A program made the position numbers and the translations under genes. This document shows positions 47,444 to 56,972 of a stretch of DNA of 64,000 nucleotides, in pieces. The stretch lies in assembly GCF_001611555.1 (NCBI RefSeq), contig NZ_LSGP01000013.1:248001-312000 (forward strand), written 5' to 3'. The notes beneath the pieces are model-generated. The model saw only the letters and a program-made list of their open reading frames with translations. It was not told where the DNA came from and ran no database searches. Origin of the DNA: Anaerosporomusa subterranea (GTDB lineage Bacteria > Bacillota > Negativicutes > Sporomusales > Acetonemataceae). The number at the start of each line of letters is the position of its first letter. The stretch's first letter is position 1.

Positions 47444-48828
47444 GACACAAAATGCCTGAGCAAACGCCCGATGAAAGGCGCAAAAACTTTAAGGAAGTTA
47501 CTTTAGGTTATACTGCCGATATCGCTAAGGCTGAGGCGGATCGCTGCCTTCAATGTAAAACAGCGCCCTGTCGGCAAGGGTGTCCGGTTGAGGTTAATAT
47601 ACCGGCGTTTATTAAACATTTACGGGAAGACCGTCCTGATCAAGCTGTTGCTGAGATTAAGCAAAAGAACAATCTGCCAGCTGTTTGCGGTCGGGTTTGC
47701 CCACAAGAACATCAATGTGAAAAACTCTGTGTTCTCGCTAAGAAAGGGCAACCAGTTGCGATTGGCCGCTTGGAGCGCTTTGCTGCTGATTATGGTCTAA
47801 GCTGTGACTGTGAGCCGCGTGAAGTAGGCGCAGAACCGCTCGGCAAAGTTGCGATCATCGGCGCTGGCCCGGCAGGTCTGACTGCCGCCGGTGATCTAGC
47901 TTGTCTTGGCTATGACGTGACCGTGTTTGAAGCCTTGCATGAGCCAGGTGGGGTATTAATGTATGGGATTCCGGAATTCCGTCTGCCCAAGTCAATAGTC
48001 CGCAAAGAGATTGACGGTTTGAAGCAGCTTGGTGTTACGATTGAAGTGAACGCCATTGCTGGTAAAACCTTTACGATTGACGAATTGTTTGAGGAGGAAG
48101 GCTTTGAAGCTGTATTTATCGGTACAGGTGCCGGTTTGCCTCACTTTATGGACATACCTGGTGAAAATCTCAATGGAGTCTATTCTGCCAATGAGTTTTT
48201 GACCCGCGTGAATTTGATGAAAGCCTATCAATTCCCGCAATCAGGTACTCCGGTTCACATCGGAAAAAATGTTGCAGTCGTTGGTGCCGGCAACGTAGCG
48301 ATGGATTCGGCGCGTACAGCTCTGCGCTTGGGCGCTGAAAACGTTTATATCGTTTACCGCCGTTCTGAAGCCGAAATTCCCGCGCGGGCAGAAGAATTGG
48401 AACATGCAAAAGAAGAAGGCGTTCAATTCCATTTGCTGACTGCGCCGGTCAGGATTATGGGCAGTGAAAAAGGATGGGTCAGTGGGCTGGAGTGCATCAG
48501 GATGGAGCTTGGCGAACCGGATAAATCAGGACGCCGTCGACCGATTCCGGTAGAGGGTTCCGAATACACCCTTGATGTTGATGCAGTTGTTATGGCAATT
48601 GGCCAGGGCCCCAATCCCTTAGTGCAACACACTACCCCGGGTCTAGAGGTGAATAAAAATGGCAATATTATCGCCAATGAAGCAGGTTTCACCTCTAAAG
48701 AAGGCGTATTCGCGGGTGGCGATATTGTGACCGGAGCCGCAACTGTTATCCTAGCTATGGGTGCCGGCAAGAAGGCTGCAGTTGCTATTCATCAGTTTTT
48801 GCAAGAAAAGCATGCTGTGAAGGAGTAA
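47434..48828 (+). CDS. nfnB: NADH-dependent reduced ferredoxin:NADP oxidoreductase subunit B
   Basis: GltD-like flavoprotein with two [4Fe-4S] clusters (CLQCKTAPCRQGCPVEVNIP, CGRVCPQEHQCEKLC) and two Rossmann dinucleotide sites (IIGAGPAGLTAA, VVGAGNVAMDSART), with the end motif GVFAGGDIVTGAATVI. 464 aa. ATG 47434, 7 bases after GGAGGT, is preferred to ATG 47428. Without a GltB-type large subunit alongside and with NfnA upstream, NfnB is the better call than glutamate synthase. Confidence 0.94.
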   Translation: MSLRHKMPEQTPDERRKNFKEVTLGYTADIAKAEADRCLQCKTAPCRQGCPVEVNIPAFIKHLREDRPDQAVAEIKQKNNLPAVCGRVCPQEHQCEKLCVLAKKGQPVAIGRLERFAADYGLSCDCEPREVGAEPLGKVAIIGAGPAGLTAAGDLACLGYDVTVFEALHEPGGVLMYGIPEFRLPKSIVRKEIDGLKQLGVTIEVNAIAGKTFTIDELFEEEGFEAVFIGTGAGLPHFMDIPGENLNGVYSANEFLTRVNLMKAYQFPQSGTPVHIGKNVAVVGAGNVAMDSARTALRLGAENVYIVYRRSEAEIPARAEELEHAKEEGVQFHLLTAPVRIMGSEKGWVSGLECIRMELGEPDKSGRRRPIPVEGSEYTLDVDAVVMAIGQGPNPLVQHTTPGLEVNKNGNIIANEAGFTSKEGVFAGGDIVTGAATVILAMGAGKKAAVAIHQFLQEKHAVKE

Positions 48829-48841
48829 AGGGGGACTTTCA

Positions 48842-50008
48842 GTGATTGACCATGCAGTTCGAATGCAGGGTCTGACTTCGGCGATTTTTACACAAGTTGA
48901 CGGATTGCGCAAACAAGCGGCAGCCGCTGGCAAGGATGTCATCAGTTTAAGTATTGGCAGCCCGGATTTAGCGCCAGCGCCGCATATCATCACTGCCATG
49001 AAAGAAGCCATTAATGATCCGAGGAATTACGGATATACTTTATCCAAAGGGGTTCCGGAATTTCTTCGCTCTGTCGCTAATTGGTATAAAAAATTTGACG
49101 TTGATTTAGATCCAGAGACTGAAGTGCATTCGCTGATCGGCTCACAGGACGGACTGGCCCATATTGCACTTTGTTTGGTCAACCCCGGCGACGTCGTACT
49201 TGTTCCTGATCCTGGCTATCCAATTTTCAGTGCAGGACCATTAGTTGCGGGCGCCGAATTGCGATTAATGCCCCTCACTGCTGAGAATGGTTTTTTACCT
49301 GACCTTGATGCCATCGATGAGGCAACTTTGCGCCGCGCCAAACTGATGATACTAAACTATCCCAATAATCCGCTGGCTGCGACCGCGCCCCGCGAGTTCT
49401 TCGCTAAAGTTGTTGAAATCGCCAAACGGTATCAAATTATCGTCTGTCATGATTTCGCCTATAGTGAGCTGGTCTTTGACGGCTATCGCCCTGACAGTTT
49501 CCTTAGTATTCCTGGAGCTAAAGATGTGGCAATTGAGTTCCATTCATTATCTAAGACGTATAATATGGCTGGTTGCCGAGCTGCGTTTGCGGTTGGCAAT
49601 GCAGAAGTCATCTCGTTGTTGGGTCGTTTGAAGTCTAATTTTGACTACGGAATTTTCTATCCTATTCAAAAGGCTGCTGTTGCGGCTCTAACCGGCCCAC
49701 AGGACTGTGTACGGGAAACGGCGCGCGTCTACCAAAACAGACGGGACGTATTAGTGGAAGGCTTTCGTGCTATCGGATGGAATGTTCCAAAGCCGCAAGC
49801 TTCGATGTATATATGGGCGCCAGTGCCAACATGTCAGTCGTCGTATGACTTTGTTGTTAGTTTAATTGAACACACTGGGGTATCGGTTACTCCGGGCATC
49901 GGTTTTGGCCCCCACGGCGAAGGATATATTCGTATTGCATTGGTGCAACCTGAACAAAGACTGGCCGAGGCTGTCGAACGCATTCGGAATTGGTTAGGAA
50001 GAATATGA
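48842..50008 (+). CDS. Class I/II aminotransferase (LL-DAP aminotransferase-like)
   Basis: PLP enzyme of fold type I, subgroup I-beta. Substrate/cofactor blocks: SLSIGSPDLAPAP, YGYTLSKGVPEF, GSQDGLAHIALCLVNPGD, VPDPGYPIF, LNYPNNPLAA, the PLP lysine in HSLSKTYNMAGCRAAFAVG, and a terminal Arg region YIRIALV. It resembles DapL/DapX-like and alanine/aspartate aminotransferases, and the substrate cannot be fixed by eye. GTG start behind AAGGGGG. Follows nfnB at 13 bases. Confidence 0.85.
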   Translation: MIDHAVRMQGLTSAIFTQVDGLRKQAAAAGKDVISLSIGSPDLAPAPHIITAMKEAINDPRNYGYTLSKGVPEFLRSVANWYKKFDVDLDPETEVHSLIGSQDGLAHIALCLVNPGDVVLVPDPGYPIFSAGPLVAGAELRLMPLTAENGFLPDLDAIDEATLRRAKLMILNYPNNPLAATAPREFFAKVVEIAKRYQIIVCHDFAYSELVFDGYRPDSFLSIPGAKDVAIEFHSLSKTYNMAGCRAAFAVGNAEVISLLGRLKSNFDYGIFYPIQKAAVAALTGPQDCVRETARVYQNRRDVLVEGFRAIGWNVPKPQASMYIWAPVPTCQSSYDFVVSLIEHTGVSVTPGIGFGPHGEGYIRIALVQPEQRLAEAVERIRNWLGRI

Positions 50009-50028
50009 AGATGAAGGAGGCAAAACCT

Positions 50029-50376
50029 ATGCGTGCCCTAAGCTTCTATTCCGCGCAACATCACGAGCAATTGCAGAACCGGAGAAAAAAATGTACCATC
50101 CGTTTAGGCGATAAAACCGGTAAATACTCTGAAGGAGATATTGTCTGGATCACAGCAGGAAAACGCTATGAACCTAAACAAAAAATCTTCACTGCCGTCA
50201 TTGACCGAGTCTTAGTTAAACCGATTGCCCAACTGACTAGCGACGATATTCATGGTGAAAACCCGGATGTCGACGGTGTCGGTGATGTGCTGGCCTTTTT
50301 AGAAGCGATGTATGATAAAACAATGACACCGACTGATAAAGTTACTGTCGTCTACTTTTCAGAGGTTATAGAATAG
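50029..50376 (+). CDS. ASCH-domain protein
   Basis: 115-aa ASCH (PUA-like) domain. The N-terminus is RALSFYSAQHHEQLQNRRKKCTIRLGDK, with the typical G-x-K-x-x-x-R-x-x-K-like basic stretch, followed by YSEGDIVWITAGKRY. Members bind RNA or hydrolyse modified nucleosides such as N4-acetylcytidine; the role here is unknown. ATG 50029 is chosen, 8 bases after a perfect AAGGAGG; earlier in-frame ATGs (50005, 50011) lie before that site. Confidence 0.78.
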   Translation: MRALSFYSAQHHEQLQNRRKKCTIRLGDKTGKYSEGDIVWITAGKRYEPKQKIFTAVIDRVLVKPIAQLTSDDIHGENPDVDGVGDVLAFLEAMYDKTMTPTDKVTVVYFSEVIE

Positions 50377-50419
50377 TTGCGCTTTGATTGCGTCAACAGA
50401 AAAAGAAGGAGAGATTGCA

Positions 50420-50995
50420 ATGTCTACACCAAAAATTCCCGTAGGAGTATCTGGTCGTCATCTACATGTATCACGTGAACATTTAGACGTCCTGTTTGGT
50501 GAGGGGTATCAGCTTCACCCTATAAAGGACCTGTCCCAACCTGGCCAGTTCGCTTGTCAGGAGATTGTGGATATTGTCGGACCTAAAGGCAGCTTTAAAA
50601 ATGTTCGCATACTAGGTCCGGAACGCAAAAAAACCCAGATTGAAGTAGCTTTGACTGACGCGATAAAGTTGGGTATTAATCCTCCTGTCCGCGATTCAGG
50701 AGATATCGCTGCTTCACCGGGAGTTACTATTGTTGGACCGAAAGGCAGTGTAAATCTTGAAGAAGGCGTCATCGCCGCTAAGCGTCATATTCATATGACT
50801 CCAGCAGACGCTCAAACGTTTGGTGTAAAAGACAAAGATATTGTAAAAGTTCGCCTAGGTGGTGAGCGTGGGCTGATCTTTGATGAAGTTCTCATTCGTG
50901 TGAATGACCAATTCAGCCTGGAAATGCATATTGACACAGATGAAGGCAATGCTGCGATGGCAAAGACGGGCGGTCAGGTAGAGATTATTGCATAA
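50420..50995 (+). CDS. pduL: Phosphate propanoyltransferase PduL
   Basis: Converts acyl-CoA and phosphate to acyl-phosphate, enabling ATP formation by acetate/propionate kinase. Two PduL half-barrels, each with metal-binding His: GVSGRHLHVSREHLD and AAKRHIHMTPADA; also GPERKKTQIEVALTDA and RDSGDIAASPG. 191 aa, with no N-terminal microcompartment-targeting helix, so a cytosolic housekeeping Pta replacement is likely. ATG 50420 behind AAGGAGAG. Confidence 0.93.
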   Translation: MSTPKIPVGVSGRHLHVSREHLDVLFGEGYQLHPIKDLSQPGQFACQEIVDIVGPKGSFKNVRILGPERKKTQIEVALTDAIKLGINPPVRDSGDIAASPGVTIVGPKGSVNLEEGVIAAKRHIHMTPADAQTFGVKDKDIVKVRLGGERGLIFDEVLIRVNDQFSLEMHIDTDEGNAAMAKTGGQVEIIA

Positions 50996-51008
50996 TTTAG
51001 TGTGTTAA

Positions 51009-51052
51009 CCCATAAAGCAAGAGCGCTTGGCCAAGCGCTCTTGCTTTATGGG
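51009..51052. terminator. Perfect 44-base palindrome after pduL
   Basis: 22 bases (51009-51030) are followed directly, with no spacer, by their exact reverse complement (51031-51052). In RNA it forms a very long hairpin. T-runs lie inside the stem, not after it, so it may work as a terminator from both sides or as a DNA site. Confidence 0.7.
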
Positions 51053-51165
51053 AGTATTCTGTATTCTTGTGCGCTCTGGCAGGACTTTTATTTTGAAAAT
51101 GGAATATAAATAACAGAACGATGTTCTTCCTGTGGAAACGCTATCGGGAAACGGAGGCGGGTAAG

Positions 51166-51936
51166 CTGCAAAAAAACAGCCCGTATCTGATCGCATCAGT
51201 TGATCGAGCTCTTGAACTGCTCATTATTTTGGGTAAATGTCCACGTGAAATGGGCGTTACCGAATTGAGTAATTTACTCAATGTTCAAAAGAGCACAGTG
51301 CATAGCCTGTTGGTAACGTTGGCGCAACGTGGCTTTGTTCGTCAGACGGAGGGATCTCGCTACACCTTAGGCTTACAATTAATACAACTAGGAGCAATAT
51401 GCTCAGAACGCTTAGATATACGTACGATTGCTCGGCCTATTATGCTGGAATTGGCCGAACAATCGCAGGAAGTCGCGTTACTGGCTATGCTTTCAAAAGA
51501 AGAGTTGATGATAATAGAAAAAATCGAACCCCAGCGGGCATTTGTCCTGATCCCAAAATTTGACTTTAGTATTACTCTGCACAGCACAGCTATTGGCAAA
51601 GTATTGTTAGCAAATGCTACTACAAGTTTTATCGAAGCTGTGCTGGAACGTGGCTTAGCAAAATATACACCACAGACGCTGACCAACCGAGAAGCCGTGC
51701 TGGAAGAGCTCTCTGCTGTTTGCCGTCAAGGATATGCCGTCGGTTGTAACGAAACAATAGAAGGAATCTCTTGCATAGCAGCCCCTATTTACGATTCGAC
51801 TGGCCAGGTTGCTGCCGCGTTGTCAATCTCCAGCTCAAGCTCTTCATTAACGCTCGAACGTCGCCAAGCCTTGGTTAACATGGTTTGTGATAAAGCGAGT
51901 TGTATCTCACAACGCATGGGATTTCATAAGCGATAA
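51166..51936 (+). CDS. IclR family transcriptional regulator
   Basis: N-terminal winged HTH (PYLIASVDRALELLIIL, MGVTELSNLLNVQKSTVHSLLVTL, GFVRQTEGSRYTLG) and a C-terminal ligand-binding domain (LHSTAIGKVLLA, ISCIAAPIYDSTGQVAAALSIS). Likely local regulator of korDABC, which starts 41 bases after it. Start: ATG 51121 has no ribosome-binding site, whereas CTG 51166 lies 8 bases after GGAGG (51153-51157) and gives an N-terminus normal for IclR proteins. I therefore annotate the CTG; the longer form would be 271 aa. Confidence 0.88.
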   Translation: MQKNSPYLIASVDRALELLIILGKCPREMGVTELSNLLNVQKSTVHSLLVTLAQRGFVRQTEGSRYTLGLQLIQLGAICSERLDIRTIARPIMLELAEQSQEVALLAMLSKEELMIIEKIEPQRAFVLIPKFDFSITLHSTAIGKVLLANATTSFIEAVLERGLAKYTPQTLTNREAVLEELSAVCRQGYAVGCNETIEGISCIAAPIYDSTGQVAAALSISSSSSSLTLERRQALVNMVCDKASCISQRMGFHKR

Positions 51937-51977
51937 CAAGACCATTTCATATTGAGTTTTATGAAGGGGGAAAGAAT

Positions 51978-52181
51978 ATGCCAAAACCGGTTTTTAATGT
52001 GGAGAGGTGCAAAGGCTGCGAATTATGCACTGCCGTATGCCCGAAGAAAATCATCGTGATGTCTAATCGGTTTAATAGTAAGGGGTACCGCTGTTCTTCC
52101 TGCTCTGACGAATCTCTTTGCATTGGCTGTATGTTGTGCGCTAGAACCTGTCCTGACATGGTCATTGAAATTCATAAGTAG
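51978..52181 (+). CDS. korD: 2-oxoacid:ferredoxin oxidoreductase, delta (ferredoxin) subunit
   Basis: 67-aa 2x[4Fe-4S] ferredoxin: CKGCELCTAVCP and CIGCMLCARTCP, with an extra C-S-S-C pair between them (YRCSSCSDESLC). Electron-transfer subunit for the next three genes. ATG behind AAGGGGG. Confidence 0.92.
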   Translation: MPKPVFNVERCKGCELCTAVCPKKIIVMSNRFNSKGYRCSSCSDESLCIGCMLCARTCPDMVIEIHK

Positions 52182-52194
52182 GAGAGTGATTGGC

Positions 52195-53262
52195 TTGGCT
52201 GAGAAAATCCTAATGAAGGGTAATGAGGCGATCGGAGAAGCCGCCATTGTTGCCGGCTGCCGTCATTATTTTGGCTACCCGATTACGCCGCAAACAGAAC
52301 TGACTGAATACATGGCCAGACGCATGCCGCAGGTAAACGGGGTCTTTTTACAGGCAGAAAGCGAAATAGCTGCCATTAACATGGTGTATGGAGCCGCCGG
52401 AGCCGGCGCGAGAGCAATGACTTCGTCCTCCAGTCCTGGTATTAGCTTAAAGCAAGAAGGAATTTCCTACATCGCAGGCGCCGAACTCCCCTGTGTTATT
52501 GTAAATATCCAGCGCGGCGGTCCGGGACTCGGCAGCATACAGCCTGCGCAATCAGATTATTTCCAGGCGACAAAGGGTGGCGGACACGGCGATTATCACT
52601 GCATTGTATTAGCGCCAAACTCTGTTCAAGAGCTAGTTGATGTGACCGTAGAGTCATTTGATCTTGCTGACCGCTATCGCAATCCGGTGCTGATTTTAGG
52701 CGATGGTGCTCTAGGTCAGATGATGGAACCGGTAGAGTTTCGCGCCAGCGTTGCAACTGTGGTTGAAAAGCCTTGGGCCGCTGTTGGGATGAAAAACCGA
52801 AACCAGCCGAATATCATTAATTCGTTACATCTAAAGGCTGATGAGCAAGAACAACATAATCATAAGCTGCAGGCTCGTTATGCCGCGATTACAGCATCCG
52901 AGACCCGCTGTGAGGAACTATACACAGATGATGCAGAACTAACGCTTGTTGCCTATGGCATCACCTCCCGCATAGCACGAACTGCTGTTGAGAAAGCGAG
53001 AGGGGAAGGCATGAAGGTAGGCCTGTTCCGGCCAATTTCACTATGGCCATTTCCCTCAGACCAGCTATTTTCGACTGCCTCTCGGACAAAAGCATTCTTA
53101 ACGATAGAGATGAGTGCAGGACAAATGATCGAAGATGTAAAATTAGCCATTCGTTGTTCAAAACCAGTTTATTTTTATGGGCGATATGGCGGAATGATCC
53201 CAAGCCCCAGAGAAATTTACCACGAAATTGTTAAAATTTTTGATGGAAAAGGAGGCAGATAG
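52195..53262 (+). CDS. korA: 2-oxoacid:ferredoxin oxidoreductase, alpha subunit
   Basis: Pyrimidine-binding subunit of a Kor/Vor-type 2-oxoacid:ferredoxin oxidoreductase. Motifs: [44 protein letters not shown]-like core ([13 protein letters not shown]), [27 protein letters not shown] 52195 with GGAGAG upstream gives 355 aa. In 2-oxoglutarate enzymes of anaerobes the order D-A-B-C is common. The substrate could also be a branched 2-oxoacid. Confidence 0.92.
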   Translation: MAEKILMKGNEAIGEAAIVAGCRHYFGYPITPQTELTEYMARRMPQVNGVFLQAESEIAAINMVYGAAGAGARAMTSSSSPGISLKQEGISYIAGAELPCVIVNIQRGGPGLGSIQPAQSDYFQATKGGGHGDYHCIVLAPNSVQELVDVTVESFDLADRYRNPVLILGDGALGQMMEPVEFRASVATVVEKPWAAVGMKNRNQPNIINSLHLKADEQEQHNHKLQARYAAITASETRCEELYTDDAELTLVAYGITSRIARTAVEKARGEGMKVGLFRPISLWPFPSDQLFSTASRTKAFLTIEMSAGQMIEDVKLAIRCSKPVYFYGRYGGMIPSPREIYHEIVKIFDGKGGR

Positions 53263-53264
53263 TC

Positions 53265-54020
53265 ATGGCAGAAGTGCTATTTTCACGCCCTAAATCACTT
53301 CTAGATATTCCCATGCACTACTGTCCCGGCTGTCATCATGGGATTATCCATCGCTTAGTTGCTGAAGTCTTGGACGAACTGAACGTCAGGGAAAGAACCA
53401 TTGGGATTGCGCCTGTCGGCTGCTCTGTGCTGGCCTATGAGTACTTCAACTGTGATATGATGGAAGCAGCCCATGGCAGGGCTCCTGCGGTTGCTACCGG
53501 CGTCAAGCGGGTATTGCCGGAGTCGGTTGTTTTTACCTATCAAGGTGATGGCGATTTAGCAGCCATTGGTTGCGCCGAAATCATTCATGCTGCGGTACGA
53601 GGCGAGAAAATAACCACCATCTTTGTTAATAATGCTATTTATGGGATGACCGGAGGGCAAATGGCGCCAACTTCACTAGAAAGTCAAGTGACTACTACGT
53701 CTCCATATGGTCGCAAACTGAGTGAGTCAGGTATGCCGATTCGGATGTCAGAAATGATATCCACTATCGACGGAGCCGCATATATAACTAGAGTTGCCGT
53801 GAATAACCCTGCCAATATGGCTAAAGCCAAAAGCTCGATCAAGACAGCCTTTCAACTTCAAATGAGTGGAGCGGGTTTTTCGATGGTAGAGGTTCTTTCT
53901 ACCTGTCCAACAAACTGGGGTATGACTCCGCTAGAGGCAGTTAAGTGGCTAGAGCAAAACATGATTCCTTATTATCCGTTGGGAGTCTTCAAAACTCCTG
54001 AGGGGGTGGCCAAAGTATGA
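53265..54020 (+). CDS. korB: 2-oxoacid:ferredoxin oxidoreductase, beta subunit
   Basis: Thiamine-diphosphate-binding subunit. The TPP/Mg motif is [11 protein letters not shown] ... [23 protein letters not shown] near the N-terminus is the CPGCxH typical of Kor/Vor beta subunits. 251 aa. ATG behind AGGAGG, two bases after korA; the end overlaps korC by four bases. Confidence 0.94.
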   Translation: MAEVLFSRPKSLLDIPMHYCPGCHHGIIHRLVAEVLDELNVRERTIGIAPVGCSVLAYEYFNCDMMEAAHGRAPAVATGVKRVLPESVVFTYQGDGDLAAIGCAEIIHAAVRGEKITTIFVNNAIYGMTGGQMAPTSLESQVTTTSPYGRKLSESGMPIRMSEMISTIDGAAYITRVAVNNPANMAKAKSSIKTAFQLQMSGAGFSMVEVLSTCPTNWGMTPLEAVKWLEQNMIPYYPLGVFKTPEGVAKV

Positions 54021-54547
54021 CGCACGAAATCATCATTGCCGGCTTTGGCGGACAAGGCGTCATGGTCATGGGTCAACTGTTGACGTATGCAGGAATGATC
54101 GAAGGAAAGAATGTTTCCTGGATTCCATCCTATGGTCCGGAAATGCGTGGCGGCACTGCAAATTGCTCGGTTATTATTTCAGATGAGCCAATTGGTGCTC
54201 CTATTGTCAGCGAATCAACTGCTGTAGTGGCGATGAACTTACCTTCTCTTGAAAAATTCGAGCCAACCATAAAACCAGAGGGTATCTTGTTAATTAATAG
54301 CTCCTTAATTGAACATGACACTCAGCGTTCTGATATCAAAGTCTATAAACTGGCTGTAAATGATATCGCCAACGAATTAGGCAACACCAAAGTAGCTAAC
54401 ATGGTAGCTCTTGGCGCAATTGTCGCCGCGACAAAAGCAGTAAGCCCAGCATCTGTTCTCAAGGCTTTTGATAAGATGTTTGCCAAAAGACCAGAACTAT
54501 TAGAGATTAATCGGTTGGCCCTTTCAGCTGGCGCTGAGAAAATATAG
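54017..54547 (+). CDS. korC: 2-oxoacid:ferredoxin oxidoreductase, gamma subunit
   Basis: Gamma-domain subunit (CoA-binding side of the complex). Motifs: [54 protein letters not shown]. 176 aa, normal. Translationally coupled to korB by ATGA. Last gene before the operon terminator. Confidence 0.93.
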   Translation: MTHEIIIAGFGGQGVMVMGQLLTYAGMIEGKNVSWIPSYGPEMRGGTANCSVIISDEPIGAPIVSESTAVVAMNLPSLEKFEPTIKPEGILLINSSLIEHDTQRSDIKVYKLAVNDIANELGNTKVANMVALGAIVAATKAVSPASVLKAFDKMFAKRPELLEINRLALSAGAEKI

Positions 54548-54574
54548 AATATGGCGTAAATCAATTCTTGTTAT

Positions 54575-54607
54575 CGAGGCGACTTTTCAGTTGCCTCGGT
54601 GTTTTTA
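54575..54607 (+). terminator. Terminator of korDABC
   Basis: 9-bp stem CGAGGCGAC / GTTGCCTCG (one G-T pair), then GTGTTTTTATTT. Confidence 0.88.
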
Positions 54608-54642
54608 TTTATCGGTAAGAAAAGGCAGGAATTTCTTGTTTC

Positions 54643-56163
54643 GTGGCGAAAGACTTTTTAACAAACTGTGAGGTGGTTGACCACATGTTCAGAACATATC
54701 CTGCAGACCTGATCAAAGCTGTCGTTGACACTCTTCCCGCCGCTTTACTGTTGGTCAATCACGATCGCCAAGTTCAAGAGATATTTATCAGCAACCGTCG
54801 TCTGCGCTACTTTCGCGAGAGCGATTTAAGCACATTACTGGGAAAGTTTTTACTACCAGAGACGGTTGGCCAAATAGTTGCCCAATTTGAACAGGCTGTC
54901 GCATTCCAGCAAGCTGGTAAAGTTCACCGGATTAGTTTTCAGACTTGTCATGGTCTTGAAGAACATGTAGCTTGTCGCATCACGCCGCTACCCCAGCAAC
55001 AAGGCGTGGCAATTATATTTCTGAATGAAAGTGAAAATGTTTTGCTGGAGCAAGAGTTTCAACTATTAACAGAACAAGCAGAAGTCGCACAACGGGAGCT
55101 GTGTGACGCGATGTCAGCGATGGACTTTCGCCTAATGGATTTAGATCAATCACATAAGCGATTGCAAGTTCTTTACGAAGTTGCTTCTATCGTGCAACGC
55201 AATGTCAGTGAACAAGAAGCCTTGGAAGATATCGTAAATATTGTCATGAGTGATTTTGCGTGTGTCCACTCGGCGATCTTTTTACTAAATGACATTGGTG
55301 ATACGTTGATCATGAAAGCCCATCGTGGCTATTCCGATATTTGCGAAGTCCCACTAGATAGTGGAATTATTGGTTATGCAGCTCAGACTCGAGAACAGGT
55401 CTTTGTTCCTGATGTGTCAAATGATCCGCGTTACATTCCTGGAGCGCCTGATTGCGTGAGTGAATTAGCAATCCCCTTGATCGTGCGTGATCGGGTCATC
55501 GGTGTTCTTGACCTACAGTGCCCGGCTGAACGTTCACTCAGCCCTTATGATATCGAAATGTTACGAACAGTGGCTGCTCAGGCGGCTGTCGTAATAGCGC
55601 ATGTTCAACATGTGGCACTGATTGAGAAAGTTGCTATCACCGACGAATTAACGGGATTGTATAATTTTCACCATTTTAGTACACTCTTGGAACAGGAGTA
55701 CCGTCGGGCTTGTCGGTATCAGCACTCCTTATCGTTGTTGATGATTGATATCGATTACTTTAAACATATTAATGATTCATATGGACACTTAGCTGGTAAT
55801 GAGATCCTCGCTCAAGTCGCTAAGCTGATCTCGCAGTCGTGTCGTGACGTAGACTGGGTCTGTAGGTATGGCGGCGAAGAATTTGCTGTATTGTTGCCGG
55901 AAACAACCTCAACAGAGGCGCAATTTATTGCTGAACGAGTACGCCGAGCCGTAGCTGAATACTCATTTCAGGAAATTATCGACTGCACCTTTCCCGGTCT
56001 CAGTATTAGTATTGGTGTTACTAGCCTCGCTGCGAGCATAGCCAACGCGAAGGATTTGGTGGCCCAGGCTGATTTAGCGCTATTAGCGGCCAAGCGGTCA
56101 ACGAAAAATTGTGTCCGTGTTTATTCGGCAACTACAATGGAGTCCAAGGTGGGTGAAGCATGA
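54643..56163 (+). CDS. GAF-GGDEF diguanylate cyclase
   Basis: Makes cyclic di-GMP. An N-terminal PAS-like sensor (~residues 20-130), a short coiled helix, a GAF domain (~180-330; LYEVASIVQRNVSEQEALEDIV, IPLIVRDRVIGVLDLQ) and a GGDEF domain with active RYGGEEFAVLLPE. An inhibitory I-site RxxD (RDVD) sits exactly five residues before GGEEF, so product inhibition is expected. No membrane helices: a soluble sensor. GTG start with AAAGGCAGG. Coupled to the next gene by ATGA. Confidence 0.92.
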   Translation: MAKDFLTNCEVVDHMFRTYPADLIKAVVDTLPAALLLVNHDRQVQEIFISNRRLRYFRESDLSTLLGKFLLPETVGQIVAQFEQAVAFQQAGKVHRISFQTCHGLEEHVACRITPLPQQQGVAIIFLNESENVLLEQEFQLLTEQAEVAQRELCDAMSAMDFRLMDLDQSHKRLQVLYEVASIVQRNVSEQEALEDIVNIVMSDFACVHSAIFLLNDIGDTLIMKAHRGYSDICEVPLDSGIIGYAAQTREQVFVPDVSNDPRYIPGAPDCVSELAIPLIVRDRVIGVLDLQCPAERSLSPYDIEMLRTVAAQAAVVIAHVQHVALIEKVAITDELTGLYNFHHFSTLLEQEYRRACRYQHSLSLLMIDIDYFKHINDSYGHLAGNEILAQVAKLISQSCRDVDWVCRYGGEEFAVLLPETTSTEAQFIAERVRRAVAEYSFQEIIDCTFPGLSISIGVTSLAASIANAKDLVAQADLALLAAKRSTKNCVRVYSATTMESKVGEA

Positions 56164-56873
56164 ACCGGGAACTTTATGATGATAATAAGACGTATTCACC
56201 GGTCGGTACGCATCAAGAAGTTGCCTTTATCGTCGAGACTCTCGGCATAGCCCCTCAGGCTAAAATTCTGGATCTTTACTGTGGGTATGGTCGTCACGCG
56301 ATAGAACTAGCTAAAAGCGGATATCTAGTCACCGGCGTGGATGGTACACAGGCGTTTATTGATATTGCGCGTCAAAAAGCCATCGAAGCGGGGGTCTCAA
56401 TTTGCTTTGAACAAAAAGATATGCGCGAATTAGCTTATGATAATCAATTTGATGCTGTAATTAATATGTTTGCTGCGTTTGGCTATTTCTCCGATGAAGA
56501 GAATGCTTTGGTTCTGAAACAAATTGCTAACGCGTTGCACAGTGGCGGATTTCTGTTGATGGATCTTCTGAATAGAGAACTGATGGCCAGAAGTAATCTT
56601 AACCGTTATTGGCGGCATCCAAGCGGCGAATATGTTTTGTCCTATAAAGCGGAACTGCAGCATGGCACTGCAAAAATGAAGCGAGAAGTTATTAACCAAA
56701 ATTCCGGAAAAAAACTCCGATATGAATTCGACCTTCGCAGCTATTCGTTATATGAGATTGAAACACTGCTTGAAAATAGTGGCTTGAAGATTAGATCGAC
56801 CTTCGGGAACTTTGATCGAACCCTTTACAACCATGAAAGTCCAAGGCTGATTGTCTTAGCTCAAAAGTTGTAA
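56160..56873 (+). CDS. Class I SAM-dependent methyltransferase
   Basis: 237-aa Rossmann methyltransferase. SAM motif ILDLYCGYGRHAIELAKSG, acidic motif VTGVDGTQAFID, then FDAVINMFAAFGYF and a small-molecule-type C-terminal half (GGFLLMDLLNRE). The substrate is not recognisable. It overlaps the diguanylate cyclase by four bases, so the two are co-expressed. Confidence 0.85.
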   Translation: MNRELYDDNKTYSPVGTHQEVAFIVETLGIAPQAKILDLYCGYGRHAIELAKSGYLVTGVDGTQAFIDIARQKAIEAGVSICFEQKDMRELAYDNQFDAVINMFAAFGYFSDEENALVLKQIANALHSGGFLLMDLLNRELMARSNLNRYWRHPSGEYVLSYKAELQHGTAKMKREVINQNSGKKLRYEFDLRSYSLYEIETLLENSGLKIRSTFGNFDRTLYNHESPRLIVLAQKL

Positions 56874-56902
56874 AAGTCGCCTACATGAAGGCGACTTTTC
56901 TC
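56872..56902 (+). terminator. Terminator of the GGDEF-methyltransferase operon
   Basis: 11-bp stem AAAAGTCGCCT / AGGCGACTTTT, loop ACATGA; the 5' arm overlaps the stop codon. Confidence 0.88.
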
Positions 56903-56972
56903 TGTCAATAGGACCCTAACAGATTTGTCGTTCATAAGATACATTACCTATGTAATGTTGAGGTGATCTCTT

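Noticed and set aside
47434-48828. Glutamate synthase small subunit
   Set aside because: The GltD-like sequence is directly preceded by the NfnA-type FAD/[2Fe-2S] subunit and no large GltB-type subunit is present, so NfnB is the better assignment.
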